A DNA stretch of 64,000 nt from Rickettsia typhi (GTDB lineage Bacteria > Pseudomonadota > Alphaproteobacteria > Rickettsiales > Deianiraeaceae), in NCBI GenBank assembly GCA_945861725.1, contig CAMAVJ010000005.1:1-64000 (forward strand), given 5' to 3'. Of the stretch, positions 35,232-43,713 are shown in pieces. How positions within the stretch are numbered: the stretch's first letter is position 1; each line of letters starts with the position of its first letter. The notes beneath the pieces are model-generated. The model had not been told where the DNA came from and made no database searches. It saw only the letters and a program-made list of their open reading frames with translations. A program made the translations under genes and the position numbers.

Positions 35232-37712
35232 CTAAACGCCAATGTATTGTCTAATATCCCTTGGAATTTGTGCTTTTGATATTTCATCAAGTGTGAATTG
35301 GGCGTTTTCTGTAATACCTTCCGTAATCCTTTCTGTTTTAGATTTACGAAATAACTCAACGATTTCAAGCCATTTTATACCATTTACTAACTTATTTTCA
35401 ACGCCGTTGAGCAATTGTTCAAGAGTGATAATGGACGACTGTTTGTGAATACTACCTTCGTTTGCGAATAAAACCGACTGAACTTTCTCACAAATAAATG
35501 GACAAAATGGAGAGTAAATCGTTATTATTCCTTTTAAAATAATACAAATTGTGATAATCGCCGACTCTTTCTCTTCCTCAATGTGAGCAATTTCTGCGTC
35601 ATCAAGTTTTTTATCTTTGTAAATAAATGCCTTTGTGCCATAGTATCGAATTTTTATAAATTCAAGGTAGTTATCGCAGAAAATATTCCAAAAGAAGTCA
35701 TCTGCAGTTTTACGGGCATGGAAATAATCCATTTTTTCCATAAGCCTTTGATACTCCGCAATCGCATTTTTCATTTCAGAAATAGCCCAGAAGTCAACAT
35801 CGTTAGTAATTTTAGAAGTATCAACTTGTGATAATATTTCATTTTGTGTAGCAAATTTTAAGCAATTCCAAAGTTTGGTTGTAAATTTTTTACCAAGATC
35901 GATGCGGTCTTCACTGTAAGCCGAATCTGTTCCAAGTGGTGTATTTGAACACCAAAAGCGAACGGAATCTGCTCCATGTTTTTGAATAAGAGATGAGGGA
36001 TCTGTAACATTTCCTTTAGATTTACTCATCTTTGTCTTATCACTCGCCAAGCACCAGCCCGAAAGTGCGACGCTCTTCCAAGGTAAATGTTGTTGTTTTT
36101 CTAAAATATTTTTTTTTATTTTAAATTCAACACCGTCAATTTCGGCAATTTTATTATCACTACCACCAATTTCACAAGCGTGCAAAACGGATTTTAAAAG
36201 TGTGTAGAATGTCCATGTTCTAATTATTTCATGTGCTTGAGGGCGAAGACTTAGCGGTAACTTATCATTTTTAAGTGAATTTCTGGCAATTTGTGGAGTT
36301 AATGAAGATGTGAACCAAGTATCAAAAACATACTGGAATGAAAATTGTGTTTCAACACCATTATAATTTGCCAAATATCCACTATCGATTTTACGAACAT
36401 TACTTACTTCTGGAGCGTTTTCAATGCCATTTGGAAAAATAATTTCTTTTTTTTCATCGTTTATTGTATAAGTATAATATGGAATTTCAATACCAAAAAA
36501 GCGATTTCGCGAAATACACCAGTCTTGATTCAGTCCTTCAATCCATTTTTCAAGGCGAACTTGCATATGCGATGGTGTAAATTCAAGCTCCTTTGTTGCA
36601 CGAAGAAGGAACTTTTTAAATGGCAAAGTTTTTACATACATTTGCTTTTGCTCAATTATTTCAACTGGCTTGCCAGATCTCTCACCACACTTTACTGCGT
36701 GCGAAATTTTTTTTGTGTTTAAAATTAAGCCTTCTTTTGTCATTTCTTCAACAATTTTTGAACGAGCATTTGCCACCCTTAAAAATCTGCTAGTTTCTGG
36801 ATTTTTATACAATTCGTGAGCAATTTCCCCATTTTCTTGCATCAAAGGTTTTGGTGTCAGTTTATGTTTTCGAATCCATTCGACATCCGTCCAATCGCCG
36901 TAAGAACAACACATAACCACTCCCGTTCCTTTGTCAATTTTTACGGTTTCATCTGCTAAAAATGGAACTTCATCGCCAAACAATGGAGTTTTTACCGTTG
37001 AAATTCCTATAAATCGCGTGTCATCAGGGTGATATAAAACCGCAACGCAAGCGGGGATTAGCTCTGGGCGAGTTGTCATTACTTCAATAATTTTACCAGT
37101 TTTGGTACAAGTAAATGGAATAAAATATTCGCTAGATTCCAGATCTTTGTCTTCTAAATCTGCCTGTGCTAATGCGGTTTTATCTTCAACATCCCAATAA
37201 ACCGGTGAATTTTTAAGGTAAATGAGTCCTTTTGCATACAAATCTGCGAAGGACTCTAGAACAATTTTTTCCGTTTTCTTTGAAACCGTTTGATACTTCA
37301 ATGACCAATCATACGAAATTCCAATTGAGCGAAAAAGTTCTTCAAATCTACCTTCAACTTCGTCAACAACTTTAAAACATTCCGCTTCAAATTCTTCCTT
37401 CGTGCAATTGATTCCAACTTTTTTGCCAGTTTGCTTTTCAACGAGACGCTCAGTTGGAAGACCGTTGTCATCAAATCCTATTGGGTAGAAAACGCTTTTG
37501 CCCACAATGCGGTTGTAACGAGCGATAATATCACATTGAACATAGGAAAAAACATGCCCCATGTGAAGATACCCTGAAACCGTTGGTGGCGGGGTATCAA
37601 TTGAAAATTCATTGTTCGATTTATGGTATTTATAAACCGCAGACTCATCCCATTTTGTGTGAATATTTTTCTCCTCTTTTTCGAATTCAAAAAACTTTGT
37701 AAGTTGCGACAT
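35232..37712 (-). CDS. valS: Valyl-tRNA synthetase
   Basis: 826 aa. The HIGH motif (SGYLHMGHVF), the CP1 editing domain (about 170-330; TTRPELIPACVAV) and the KMSKSKGN signature are present. It lacks the C-terminal coiled-coil arm of the usual 950-aa bacterial enzyme; it ends after the anticodon-binding helical bundle. This shorter architecture agrees with the archaeal-type ValRS known in Rickettsia, acquired by transfer early in the order. It charges tRNA-Val. Confidence 0.95.
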   Translation of the reverse strand: MSQLTKFFEFEKEEKNIHTKWDESAVYKYHKSNNEFSIDTPPPTVSGYLHMGHVFSYVQCDIIARYNRIVGKSVFYPIGFDDNGLPTERLVEKQTGKKVGINCTKEEFEAECFKVVDEVEGRFEELFRSIGISYDWSLKYQTVSKKTEKIVLESFADLYAKGLIYLKNSPVYWDVEDKTALAQADLEDKDLESSEYFIPFTCTKTGKIIEVMTTRPELIPACVAVLYHPDDTRFIGISTVKTPLFGDEVPFLADETVKIDKGTGVVMCCSYGDWTDVEWIRKHKLTPKPLMQENGEIAHELYKNPETSRFLRVANARSKIVEEMTKEGLILNTKKISHAVKCGERSGKPVEIIEQKQMYVKTLPFKKFLLRATKELEFTPSHMQVRLEKWIEGLNQDWCISRNRFFGIEIPYYTYTINDEKKEIIFPNGIENAPEVSNVRKIDSGYLANYNGVETQFSFQYVFDTWFTSSLTPQIARNSLKNDKLPLSLRPQAHEIIRTWTFYTLLKSVLHACEIGGSDNKIAEIDGVEFKIKKNILEKQQHLPWKSVALSGWCLASDKTKMSKSKGNVTDPSSLIQKHGADSVRFWCSNTPLGTDSAYSEDRIDLGKKFTTKLWNCLKFATQNEILSQVDTSKITNDVDFWAISEMKNAIAEYQRLMEKMDYFHARKTADDFFWNIFCDNYLEFIKIRYYGTKAFIYKDKKLDDAEIAHIEEEKESAIITICIILKGIITIYSPFCPFICEKVQSVLFANEGSIHKQSSIITLEQLLNGVENKLVNGIKWLEIVELFRKSKTERITEGITENAQFTLDEISKAQIPRDIRQYIGV

Positions 37713-37763
37713 TTAACCCTGCGATAATTTCATTAACTAAAAACCGCAGCGTTAAAAAGTCAA

Positions 37764-38615
37764 TTAAAATGCGAAAGAAAGACCAAGTCTTGCGATTGTA
37801 CCAGTTTTGTAGTACGGAGAAATTTTATTGGATGGAGAATCTTTTGAAATTTTACTTGGCACTGCAACATCAATGTACACTCTTACACTTTGGCTACCAA
37901 TACTCAGCTTTGCACCTGGTGCAAATTGTGTATATGTTTCTGATAAATCTCCCATTGTAATAGTGGTTGCACCAATTCCCACATATGGTTCAAATTTAAC
38001 AATACTGCCACCAAGTTTGTAACCAAGTCTGAAATCAACACTTTGAATTGATGTATTTATGAGTTCCGCAAAATAATAGGAATTACCATATCCATTATAG
38101 TAGCGTGCAGCCTTTCCAGACATAGACGTTCCCAGTAACTCACCAAAAAAGCGATTTTTTTCATATGCAAATCCTATCGAGGCACCGTTAATCATAGGAT
38201 GAGTTGACGATTGATGCTTCGGATCCTGATCAATAAGTTCAATACTTGCTGCCGCGATGTTAAAGCTCCATGGGCGAAGTTTTTTTGGTATAGCTGGTTT
38301 GTCGCCATTAAAAATCGTTTTCGTATAAGGTTCGTTGCCGTATCCATTGCCATCAAATTTATTATCAAGGATTTCAGATTTTATTTGGATTTTGTCATCA
38401 AGCCTTTTTTCCGTTGTGTCCATTTTATCTTCGAGTCTTTTCATTTTTAACTCTACAAGCTCTTGCTTAAGTGAGTCAATCTCCTTTTTTGCAGATTCAG
38501 ACTTAAGGGTTTTAATTTCAGCTCTTAAGGATTCAATGTCATCCGCGGCAAATGATGTCAATGCAATAGAAGTTGATAATATTGAAAGTAGGGATAATTT
38601 TGTGATAAAGTTCAT
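37764..38615 (-). CDS. Outer-membrane barrel protein with N-terminal coiled coil
   Basis: 283 aa. The signal peptide is residues 1-23 (SFA-A). A coiled coil with heptad-like Leu/Glu/Lys spacing covers about 26-85 and could trimerise, anchor to peptidoglycan or form a stalk. A compact barrel of about eight strands follows (about 115-283), ending in LGLSFAF. No sequence family is recognised. A promoter and a GGGTAA/TTACCC palindrome lie directly upstream. Confidence 0.62.
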   Translation of the reverse strand: MNFITKLSLLSILSTSIALTSFAADDIESLRAEIKTLKSESAKKEIDSLKQELVELKMKRLEDKMDTTEKRLDDKIQIKSEILDNKFDGNGYGNEPYTKTIFNGDKPAIPKKLRPWSFNIAAASIELIDQDPKHQSSTHPMINGASIGFAYEKNRFFGELLGTSMSGKAARYYNGYGNSYYFAELINTSIQSVDFRLGYKLGGSIVKFEPYVGIGATTITMGDLSETYTQFAPGAKLSIGSQSVRVYIDVAVPSKISKDSPSNKISPYYKTGTIARLGLSFAF

Positions 38616-38626
38616 CTTATTGGAAA

Positions 38627-38668
38627 GGGTAATTTACCCCCATAAAAATGATATAAAATATTTGTCAA
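38627..38668 (-). promoter_or_regulatory. Promoter with operator-like palindrome for the coiled-coil OMP gene
   Basis: On the minus strand TTGACA (38663-38668) is followed after 17 bp by TTATGG (38640-38645). Immediately after it, 38627-38639 is the 13-bp palindrome GGGTAAATTACCC, at the expected transcription start and 12 bp upstream of the coding start, so it could be an operator or a 5' hairpin that controls translation. Confidence 0.5.
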
Positions 38669-38689
38669 GAAATATTTTACCGATAATAT

Positions 38690-39637
38690 CTAGAGTCCGC
38701 GTTCTTCCAAAATATCATTCACCATTTGCTCCATTTCTTTCTTTTTTTCTTCTACACCCTTTGCTTTCTTATCTTTTTTCACATACTTTGTTTCATAGTG
38801 ATTCAGTACTCTGTGCTCAGTATCATCAACCCTTCCTTCTAAAAAGTAATTAATTCCAACTGAAGACCCAAATTCTTTACTAATAAAATCGTGATATAAA
38901 TTAAACTCAATTGAATGATGATTTTGACTTTTAAATATAACTCCTCCCATCGCCCTTTCTTCGTTAATAAAAACGGGTGCACCTTGGTTAATGTTATACC
39001 TTTTAAGTTTTCCAAACAATTTAAGGCTAATTTTTTTTGAAATCGGGTTAATTAATAAAACGCTGCCTTCGTAAAATAAATATCCTTTTCCAAAATACAT
39101 GCCAATATCGACTTTTTTCAGTGGAACATCGGTAATATTCATTATACCATTCATTATTGGAGTAATTACTCCACGCATTTTTTTTGCTTTAATCATTATA
39201 AGACCAAATCCATATTCATCATTGGGAATGGCAAATTTTAATTCACCATCACCCTGCATCCCTTTAATATTATAACCCAATTGTCCGTGATATCGCCAAC
39301 TTCTGACTGTATAAAGATATTGCATTGCATTGAGCTCGACAGATCTTATACCTTGATTTTTCTGTACTGGTAATATCGTGCCGTTTACGACCATTGAATC
39401 TCGTGATATATCAATAATTTCAGTTCTGCCTGTAAAAACCAAAGTGTTATGTAAAATGGATTTCTGCCCATATAATGAAATGGAATTTTTGCGAAATGTA
39501 TATTCGTTATCGGAGTTTGTAACTATCGGTGGAATGTCCATTGTAGAATTGTTCATTGCTGCACCAAAGTTAAGATTAGCATAGCTTTGAAATGAAAATA
39601 AAAAACAACAAATTAGTAGAGTTACAAGATAATTCAT
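38690..39637 (-). CDS. Exported protein, unknown
   Basis: 315 aa. The signal peptide is residues 1-20 (SYA-N). The body is beta-rich with alternating patterns and no internal membrane helix, and it ends in a Lys/Glu-rich helical tail. It may be an outer-membrane or periplasmic protein. Its start overlaps holA by 4 bp, which in enterics is the place of an LPS-transport gene (lptE lies upstream of holA), but I see no LptE or LptD features. Confidence 0.5.
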   Translation of the reverse strand: MNYLVTLLICCFLFSFQSYANLNFGAAMNNSTMDIPPIVTNSDNEYTFRKNSISLYGQKSILHNTLVFTGRTEIIDISRDSMVVNGTILPVQKNQGIRSVELNAMQYLYTVRSWRYHGQLGYNIKGMQGDGELKFAIPNDEYGFGLIMIKAKKMRGVITPIMNGIMNITDVPLKKVDIGMYFGKGYLFYEGSVLLINPISKKISLKLFGKLKRYNINQGAPVFINEERAMGGVIFKSQNHHSIEFNLYHDFISKEFGSSVGINYFLEGRVDDTEHRVLNHYETKYVKKDKKAKGVEEKKKEMEQMVNDILEERGL

Positions 39638-40653
39638 GACTGATGGTTGCAGATGAACAATATAAAGCGTCTTATCGAGTTGAAGGCGAATTCTTTGCCA
39701 AACCTCATATCACGTTCCATTGAATTTATTGTCGTGATGATTTCGATTAATTTTAAAATGTTGTATGTTTGTAAATGCTTTTTTACTATTGCAACTTGGG
39801 AAAAATGCACACCGTGAATTTTTAGTAGCGTTTCCAATTGTTCACCGTTTGAAATTGCATTTTGGATTAAATAAAGTTTCCTTGCGTAAGATTGAATTGC
39901 AAAAAAAATTGGAAATGGATCGTCGTCGTTTTCGTAAAGTTTATCAACGATTGAAAGAGATTTTTGAAGATTGCGTGCAAAAATGATTGCAGGAAATTCA
40001 AAAACATTTACATCATTATTTTGACTAATAAGTTTTAAAACAATTGATTCTGTCAAAGTTTTATTTTCTTTATTAAGTAAAAAAGTTTCAATTTTTAGAA
40101 TTTCACTTTGAATTAAAGCTGGATTAATTATTTCGCACAAAGTCGTTAGTATATCGTGAGTAAAATTGATTTTCCGTTCACTTAAAAGGTTTTTTACTTG
40201 CGTTTGTATTGTGCTTTGTGTTTCGCCATAAACTCCAATTGAAGCAAAGTGGCTGGTATTTTCGTAAATTTTGCGAATAGAGTTTGTTGGTTCGAGTGTG
40301 GAATCCTGTGAAAGTATTAGGATATTTTCGTCCTTTGCGGTAATTTTTTCAAGAATTTCTGTGATCTTGCGGTAGTCTGTTTTTTTGTAATTTTCAATAT
40401 AAACCGCTTTTTTTTCACCAAACATTGAATTTGTGAAAAGTTCGTTTGATGTATTTGCTAAATAATTAGGATCGTCCGATGAAAATTTCACGAAATCGTG
40501 TGTGGCTTTCAACGCTGTTCGGATGGAAAAGGAGTATTCAGCAATAAGTGCAACCTCATTTCCATAAAAAAGGAAGGAGTTGTATTGTATTTTTGTTGGA
40601 AGTTTTTTGATATCCTGAATAATGTTTGCGAAAGATGATTGCTGAACTTTCAT
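39634..40653 (-). CDS. holA: DNA polymerase III delta subunit
   Basis: 339 aa, the normal length. The pattern fits HolA: FLFYGNEVALIAEYS for the degenerate nucleotide site near the N-terminus, the beta-clamp-interaction region around SMFGEKKAVYIENYKK, and the helical C-terminal collar domain. It opens the sliding clamp within the clamp loader. It lies 11 bp after ppa and overlaps the exported-protein gene by 4 bp. Confidence 0.85.
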   Translation of the reverse strand: MKVQQSSFANIIQDIKKLPTKIQYNSFLFYGNEVALIAEYSFSIRTALKATHDFVKFSSDDPNYLANTSNELFTNSMFGEKKAVYIENYKKTDYRKITEILEKITAKDENILILSQDSTLEPTNSIRKIYENTSHFASIGVYGETQSTIQTQVKNLLSERKINFTHDILTTLCEIINPALIQSEILKIETFLLNKENKTLTESIVLKLISQNNDVNVFEFPAIIFARNLQKSLSIVDKLYENDDDPFPIFFAIQSYARKLYLIQNAISNGEQLETLLKIHGVHFSQVAIVKKHLQTYNILKLIEIITTINSMERDMRFGKEFAFNSIRRFILFICNHQS

Positions 40654-40664
40654 CTTTATTGTAA

Positions 40665-41186
40665 TTATTTAACAAGAAGCGACCGTCTAAGAACTTCCTT
40701 TGCTTCACTTGCATCTTTGAAACCTTCTATTTCAACAAACTTACCTTTTTCAAGGTCTTTATAATGTTCAAAGAAGTGTTTGATTTGATCAAGAATAAGT
40801 TGTGGAAGGTCGGAGATGTCATTAATATTTTCGTATTCTCTCGAAACGGAAGCTGATGGCACTGCGATGATTTTTTCATCGTAACCTTTTTCATCTTTGG
40901 TTATCAGAACACCAATTGGCTTTGCCTCGATAACAGATGCCGGAATGAGGTTGTATCGTGAAATAACAAGGACATCAGCGGGGTCGCCATCGCCAGAAAG
41001 TGTGTTTGGAACAAAACCATAATTTGCTGGATAGTGCATTGGAGTTTGAAGAAATCTGTCAACGAATATTGCTCCAGACTCTTTATCAAATTCATATTTA
41101 ATACCCGGAGTATTTGCTGGAATTTCAATGATCACATTAATGTTTTCTGGAAAATTTTTGCCTGCAGAAATTTTTGAGATATCCAT
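40665..41186 (-). CDS. ppa: Inorganic pyrophosphatase
   Basis: 173 aa, family I. The substrate and metal-binding run is intact: the N-terminal IEIPANTPGIKYEFDKESG, the GDGDPADVLVIS aspartates, and the KGYDEKIIAV segment. It hydrolyses PPi in the cytosol. It is 21 bp downstream of tRNA-Ala and could be read from the same promoter. Confidence 0.96.
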   Translation of the reverse strand: MDISKISAGKNFPENINVIIEIPANTPGIKYEFDKESGAIFVDRFLQTPMHYPANYGFVPNTLSGDGDPADVLVISRYNLIPASVIEAKPIGVLITKDEKGYDEKIIAVPSASVSREYENINDISDLPQLILDQIKHFFEHYKDLEKGKFVEIEGFKDASEAKEVLRRSLLVK

Positions 41187-41207
41187 TTGTTTTGAAAAAA
41201 TTTTATG

Positions 41208-41284
41208 TGGTGGAGAATAGGAGACTCGAACTCCTGACCCTCTGCTTGCAAAGCAGATGCTCTAGCCAACTGAGCTAATTCCCC
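41208..41284 (-). tRNA. tRNA-Ala (TGC)
   Basis: The reverse strand folds as a cloverleaf: acceptor GGGGAAT/ATTCTCC, D-loop with AGCTCAGTTGG, anticodon stem CTGCT with loop containing TGC, and T-loop GTTCGAGTC. The CCA end is encoded. It reads GCA and probably all GCN codons. Confidence 0.96.
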
Positions 41285-41296
41285 ACAGACGCATCC

Positions 41297-41325
41297 TTTT
41301 AAAATCGACAAAATTAAATTGTCAA
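41297..41325 (-). promoter_or_regulatory. Promoter for tRNA-Ala (and probably ppa-holA)
   Basis: TTGACA at 41320-41325 and TTAAAA at 41297-41302 on the minus strand, 17 bp apart, 12 bp upstream of the tRNA 5' end. Confidence 0.55.
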
Positions 41326-41404
41326 GAAAAATCTTCGTGCATTGTGTCAATTTTTATGCTATTATTGAAATAACAATTATTTAATTATTATTTATTTTGT
41401 GCAA

Positions 41405-42280
41405 ATGATTAACAATGACACTAATAATCGCAAAATTTATATTTACGAGAATGACTTTTTAAAACTTTCACAAGGGAATTTAAAAAATGTTGAAGAAGTT
41501 TTGACGAGTGGCGTAGTAACTTGTATATTCGTTGTTATTAAATATCGCGATGAATCATATGGTTTTGCACATATTGATGGATATACTCATAACACAGCAA
41601 TTGAGCAGTTTACAAAGAATGCAGCTGATGTGAAAATTGTGTATGCAGCACATCAGGAATGTATGCCTAATAAAAATAATATTGTACCGTTGAGAAAATG
41701 GACTGCTTTAGGGCTTTCTTTGGGCACGCGAGTCAATAATGTGCAGACCTTCAATATTGAATCGGTATTGGCATGCCTCGATGAAAACGTTGATATAAAA
41801 ATGGAGTGTGTACAACGTGAGAGAATTTCGTGCCATTACAATATACGCGATAACGAAATAACAAATAAAGTGGACAATAGTGACGTTAATCACTTTAAGC
41901 ATGCAGAAAAGACAATAAAACATCGGTCATCATATTATGGTGAGTATTGTAAGCAGTATGAGGATGTTCTTGAGAGTGATGAAAACTTTAGATGTCTTCA
42001 ACCTCGTGTATTTACATTAAATAATAATAACAATAAATTAATCAAACATAGTGATGGTGTCAAAGATTATGGTGCCGTATATCGTGTTTTTAATGGCAAT
42101 CATCAAAAGCAACGGCCACAGTTGTGCGTTGGTGCATCACTACAGCTCTCCAGCGTTATACCAAGTCAAAGTAATATAAGTGTTCAACAGAAGCCTACGG
42201 AAAACAAGAGTATTGTTGCGAATCCTCAAAAAGATAAATCTAAAAGCAACACTGAAAGCTGTAAATGTATAATATTTTAG
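41405..42280 (+). CDS. Putative deamidase-like effector with C-terminal CaaX prenylation motif
   Basis: 291 aa from ATG 41405 (a GTG six bases earlier is possible). No signal peptide or membrane helix. The region around Thr34-Cys40-His56 (LTSGVVTC, then YGFAHIDG) resembles the active site of CheD, eukaryotic NTAN1 and CNF-type deamidases: Thr at Cys minus 6, His at Cys plus 16. Residues about 125-260 are polar and Asn/Lys/Gln-rich, probably disordered. The last seven residues are SCKCIIF: a CaaX box (CIIF) with a Cys two residues before it, as in proteins that are prenylated and palmitoylated in eukaryotic cells. Bacteria lack these modifications, so the protein probably acts inside a host, on a membrane. 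The gene has its own promoter space after tRNA-Ala and overlaps ispF tail-to-tail by 4 bp. The domain match is by eye; the CaaX end is certain. Confidence 0.6.
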   Translation: MINNDTNNRKIYIYENDFLKLSQGNLKNVEEVLTSGVVTCIFVVIKYRDESYGFAHIDGYTHNTAIEQFTKNAADVKIVYAAHQECMPNKNNIVPLRKWTALGLSLGTRVNNVQTFNIESVLACLDENVDIKMECVQRERISCHYNIRDNEITNKVDNSDVNHFKHAEKTIKHRSSYYGEYCKQYEDVLESDENFRCLQPRVFTLNNNNNKLIKHSDGVKDYGAVYRVFNGNHQKQRPQLCVGASLQLSSVIPSQSNISVQQKPTENKSIVANPQKDKSKSNTESCKCIIF

Positions 42281-42795
42281 AGTGATTTTGAATTTGTTGA
42301 CTGTAAGCAAACCGTTGCAAAACATGCAATTCCTTCGCCACGACCCAAAAATCCCATTTTTTCGGTCGTGGTTGCCTTAATCGAAATTAAGTCTTCATCA
42401 ATTTTCATTATTGTCACAAGGCTCTGCACTAAAATATTTCGTAGTGGCTTGATTTTTGGCTCCTCACACATAATTGTGATATCAAGATTTGAGATTTCAA
42501 AGCTTTTGGTGTGCATTATTTCAAGCGACTTTTTAAGGAAAATAACCGATGAGGCATTTTTCCACTGAGGATCGCTATCTGGAAAGATCGTGCCAATATC
42601 CCCTGCATTTAGTGCACCAAGAATGGCATCAACAATTGTGTGAATTATTATGTCGCCGTCTGAATGTGCGACAATGGAAAGTTCTGATTCTATTTGGACA
42701 CCACAAAGAATCAGTGGTTTTTCTGATTTTTGAGTCTGTTTTTTTTCAATGCGGTGGAAATCAAAACCGTTGCCAATGCGAATTTTCATATTCAT
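42277..42795 (-). CDS. ispF: 2-C-methyl-D-erythritol 2,4-cyclodiphosphate synthase
   Basis: 172 aa. The metal-binding GNGFDFHRIE, the HSDGDIIIHTIVDAILGALNAGDIG segment (Asp/His pairs) and the GFLGRGEGIAC ending are intact. It acts in the non-mevalonate isoprenoid pathway. Its start overlaps the stop of an upstream 42-aa gene (ATGA), and its 3' end overlaps the CaaX-protein gene by 4 bp. Confidence 0.96.
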   Translation of the reverse strand: MNMKIRIGNGFDFHRIEKKQTQKSEKPLILCGVQIESELSIVAHSDGDIIIHTIVDAILGALNAGDIGTIFPDSDPQWKNASSVIFLKKSLEIMHTKSFEISNLDITIMCEEPKIKPLRNILVQSLVTIMKIDEDLISIKATTTEKMGFLGRGEGIACFATVCLQSTNSKSL

Positions 42796-42920
42796 ATATT
42801 GCGTGATAAAATTTCATTTATAAATTCTGATTTTGCATTCGCGTATTCGTTGGCGTTAGTGTGAATTTCCTCAAGAAAAATCGTACTCCAATTTGTATTA
42901 TAATATTTTTCAAGGAACAT
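42792..42920 (-). CDS. Small protein, 42 aa, translationally coupled on both sides, unknown
   Basis: An ATG at 42920 shares its base with the upstream hydrolase stop (TAATG), and the TGA at 42792-42794 overlaps the ispF start (ATGA). Such overlaps at both ends fit a coding gene and would be unlikely by chance. The peptide is acidic, opens MFLEKYYNTNW and is largely helical in pattern, with no membrane segment. No family is recognised. It may be a regulator or a remnant of a longer gene. Confidence 0.55.
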   Translation of the reverse strand: MFLEKYYNTNWSTIFLEEIHTNANEYANAKSEFINEILSRNI

Positions 42921-43627
42921 TATGATATCACCTTTTTCTTTCTGCCCTTACTTCTTTTTCTTTGTTTAACAACAGAAGAGACGACTCTGTTTGCAAGGCG
43001 ATCTTTGATGTAAGTATCAATAACTAAATCAAACTCTTCCATATGCTTTGAAAAGAAGTGATCCGCCCCTTCAACCACTTCGTAAGCAATGTGAATGTTC
43101 TTTTGATTGTGGTTAAGGTCAATCAGAGTTTCGGTATCGGCAATTAGAGCAATGTCATCGGCATCACCTTGAACGATTAACCCAGAAACGGGACATGGAG
43201 AAAAGAACGAGAATGAATATTTTGTAACGGGTGGAGCAACGGCAATGAAAGTCTCAATTTCGGGGCGTCGCATCACAACATTAAGACCGACATAAGAGCC
43301 GAATGAAAATCCAGCAAGCCAAAAATGAGAAGCCTCAGGAAATTGTGAATGAAGCCAATCAATTACGGCACCGACATCCTCAGATTCACCTCTGCCGGAG
43401 TCAAACTTTCCTTGAGATTTTCCCACTCCACGGAAATTTATTCTTAAAACGGAAAAATCATTTTGAACGAAAGCTTTATAGAGATGATAAGCAATTTTAT
43501 TGTTCATTGTTCCACCATAAAGTGGGTGTGGATGCAAAACAACAGCAACTGGAGCTTTTGGATTTTCCGCAGAATGAAGCATTCCTTCGATTTTCCCGAC
43601 GAGACCTTCAATATAGACCTTTGGCAT
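42920..43627 (-). CDS. Alpha/beta hydrolase
   Basis: 235 aa. The nucleophile elbow is GFSFGS (Ser about 108), the oxyanion/HP motif is VVLHPHPLYGGTMNNK, the acid lies in GDADDIA and the His in EGADHFF. This is the dienelactone-hydrolase-like branch common in alphaproteobacteria. A basic tail (RKRSKGRKKK) ends it. The substrate is unknown. It is first in the hydrolase-small ORF-ispF operon and divergent from glyS. Confidence 0.85.
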   Translation of the reverse strand: MPKVYIEGLVGKIEGMLHSAENPKAPVAVVLHPHPLYGGTMNNKIAYHLYKAFVQNDFSVLRINFRGVGKSQGKFDSGRGESEDVGAVIDWLHSQFPEASHFWLAGFSFGSYVGLNVVMRRPEIETFIAVAPPVTKYSFSFFSPCPVSGLIVQGDADDIALIADTETLIDLNHNQKNIHIAYEVVEGADHFFSKHMEEFDLVIDTYIKDRLANRVVSSVVKQRKRSKGRKKKVIS

Positions 43628-43713
43628 GTTTAATCATAAAAAACATTTAGTCAGCAAAAAAACTTGACATATTACACTCTATAAAATGCTTCTTTGAAAA
43701 TTTCAAGTAAAAA

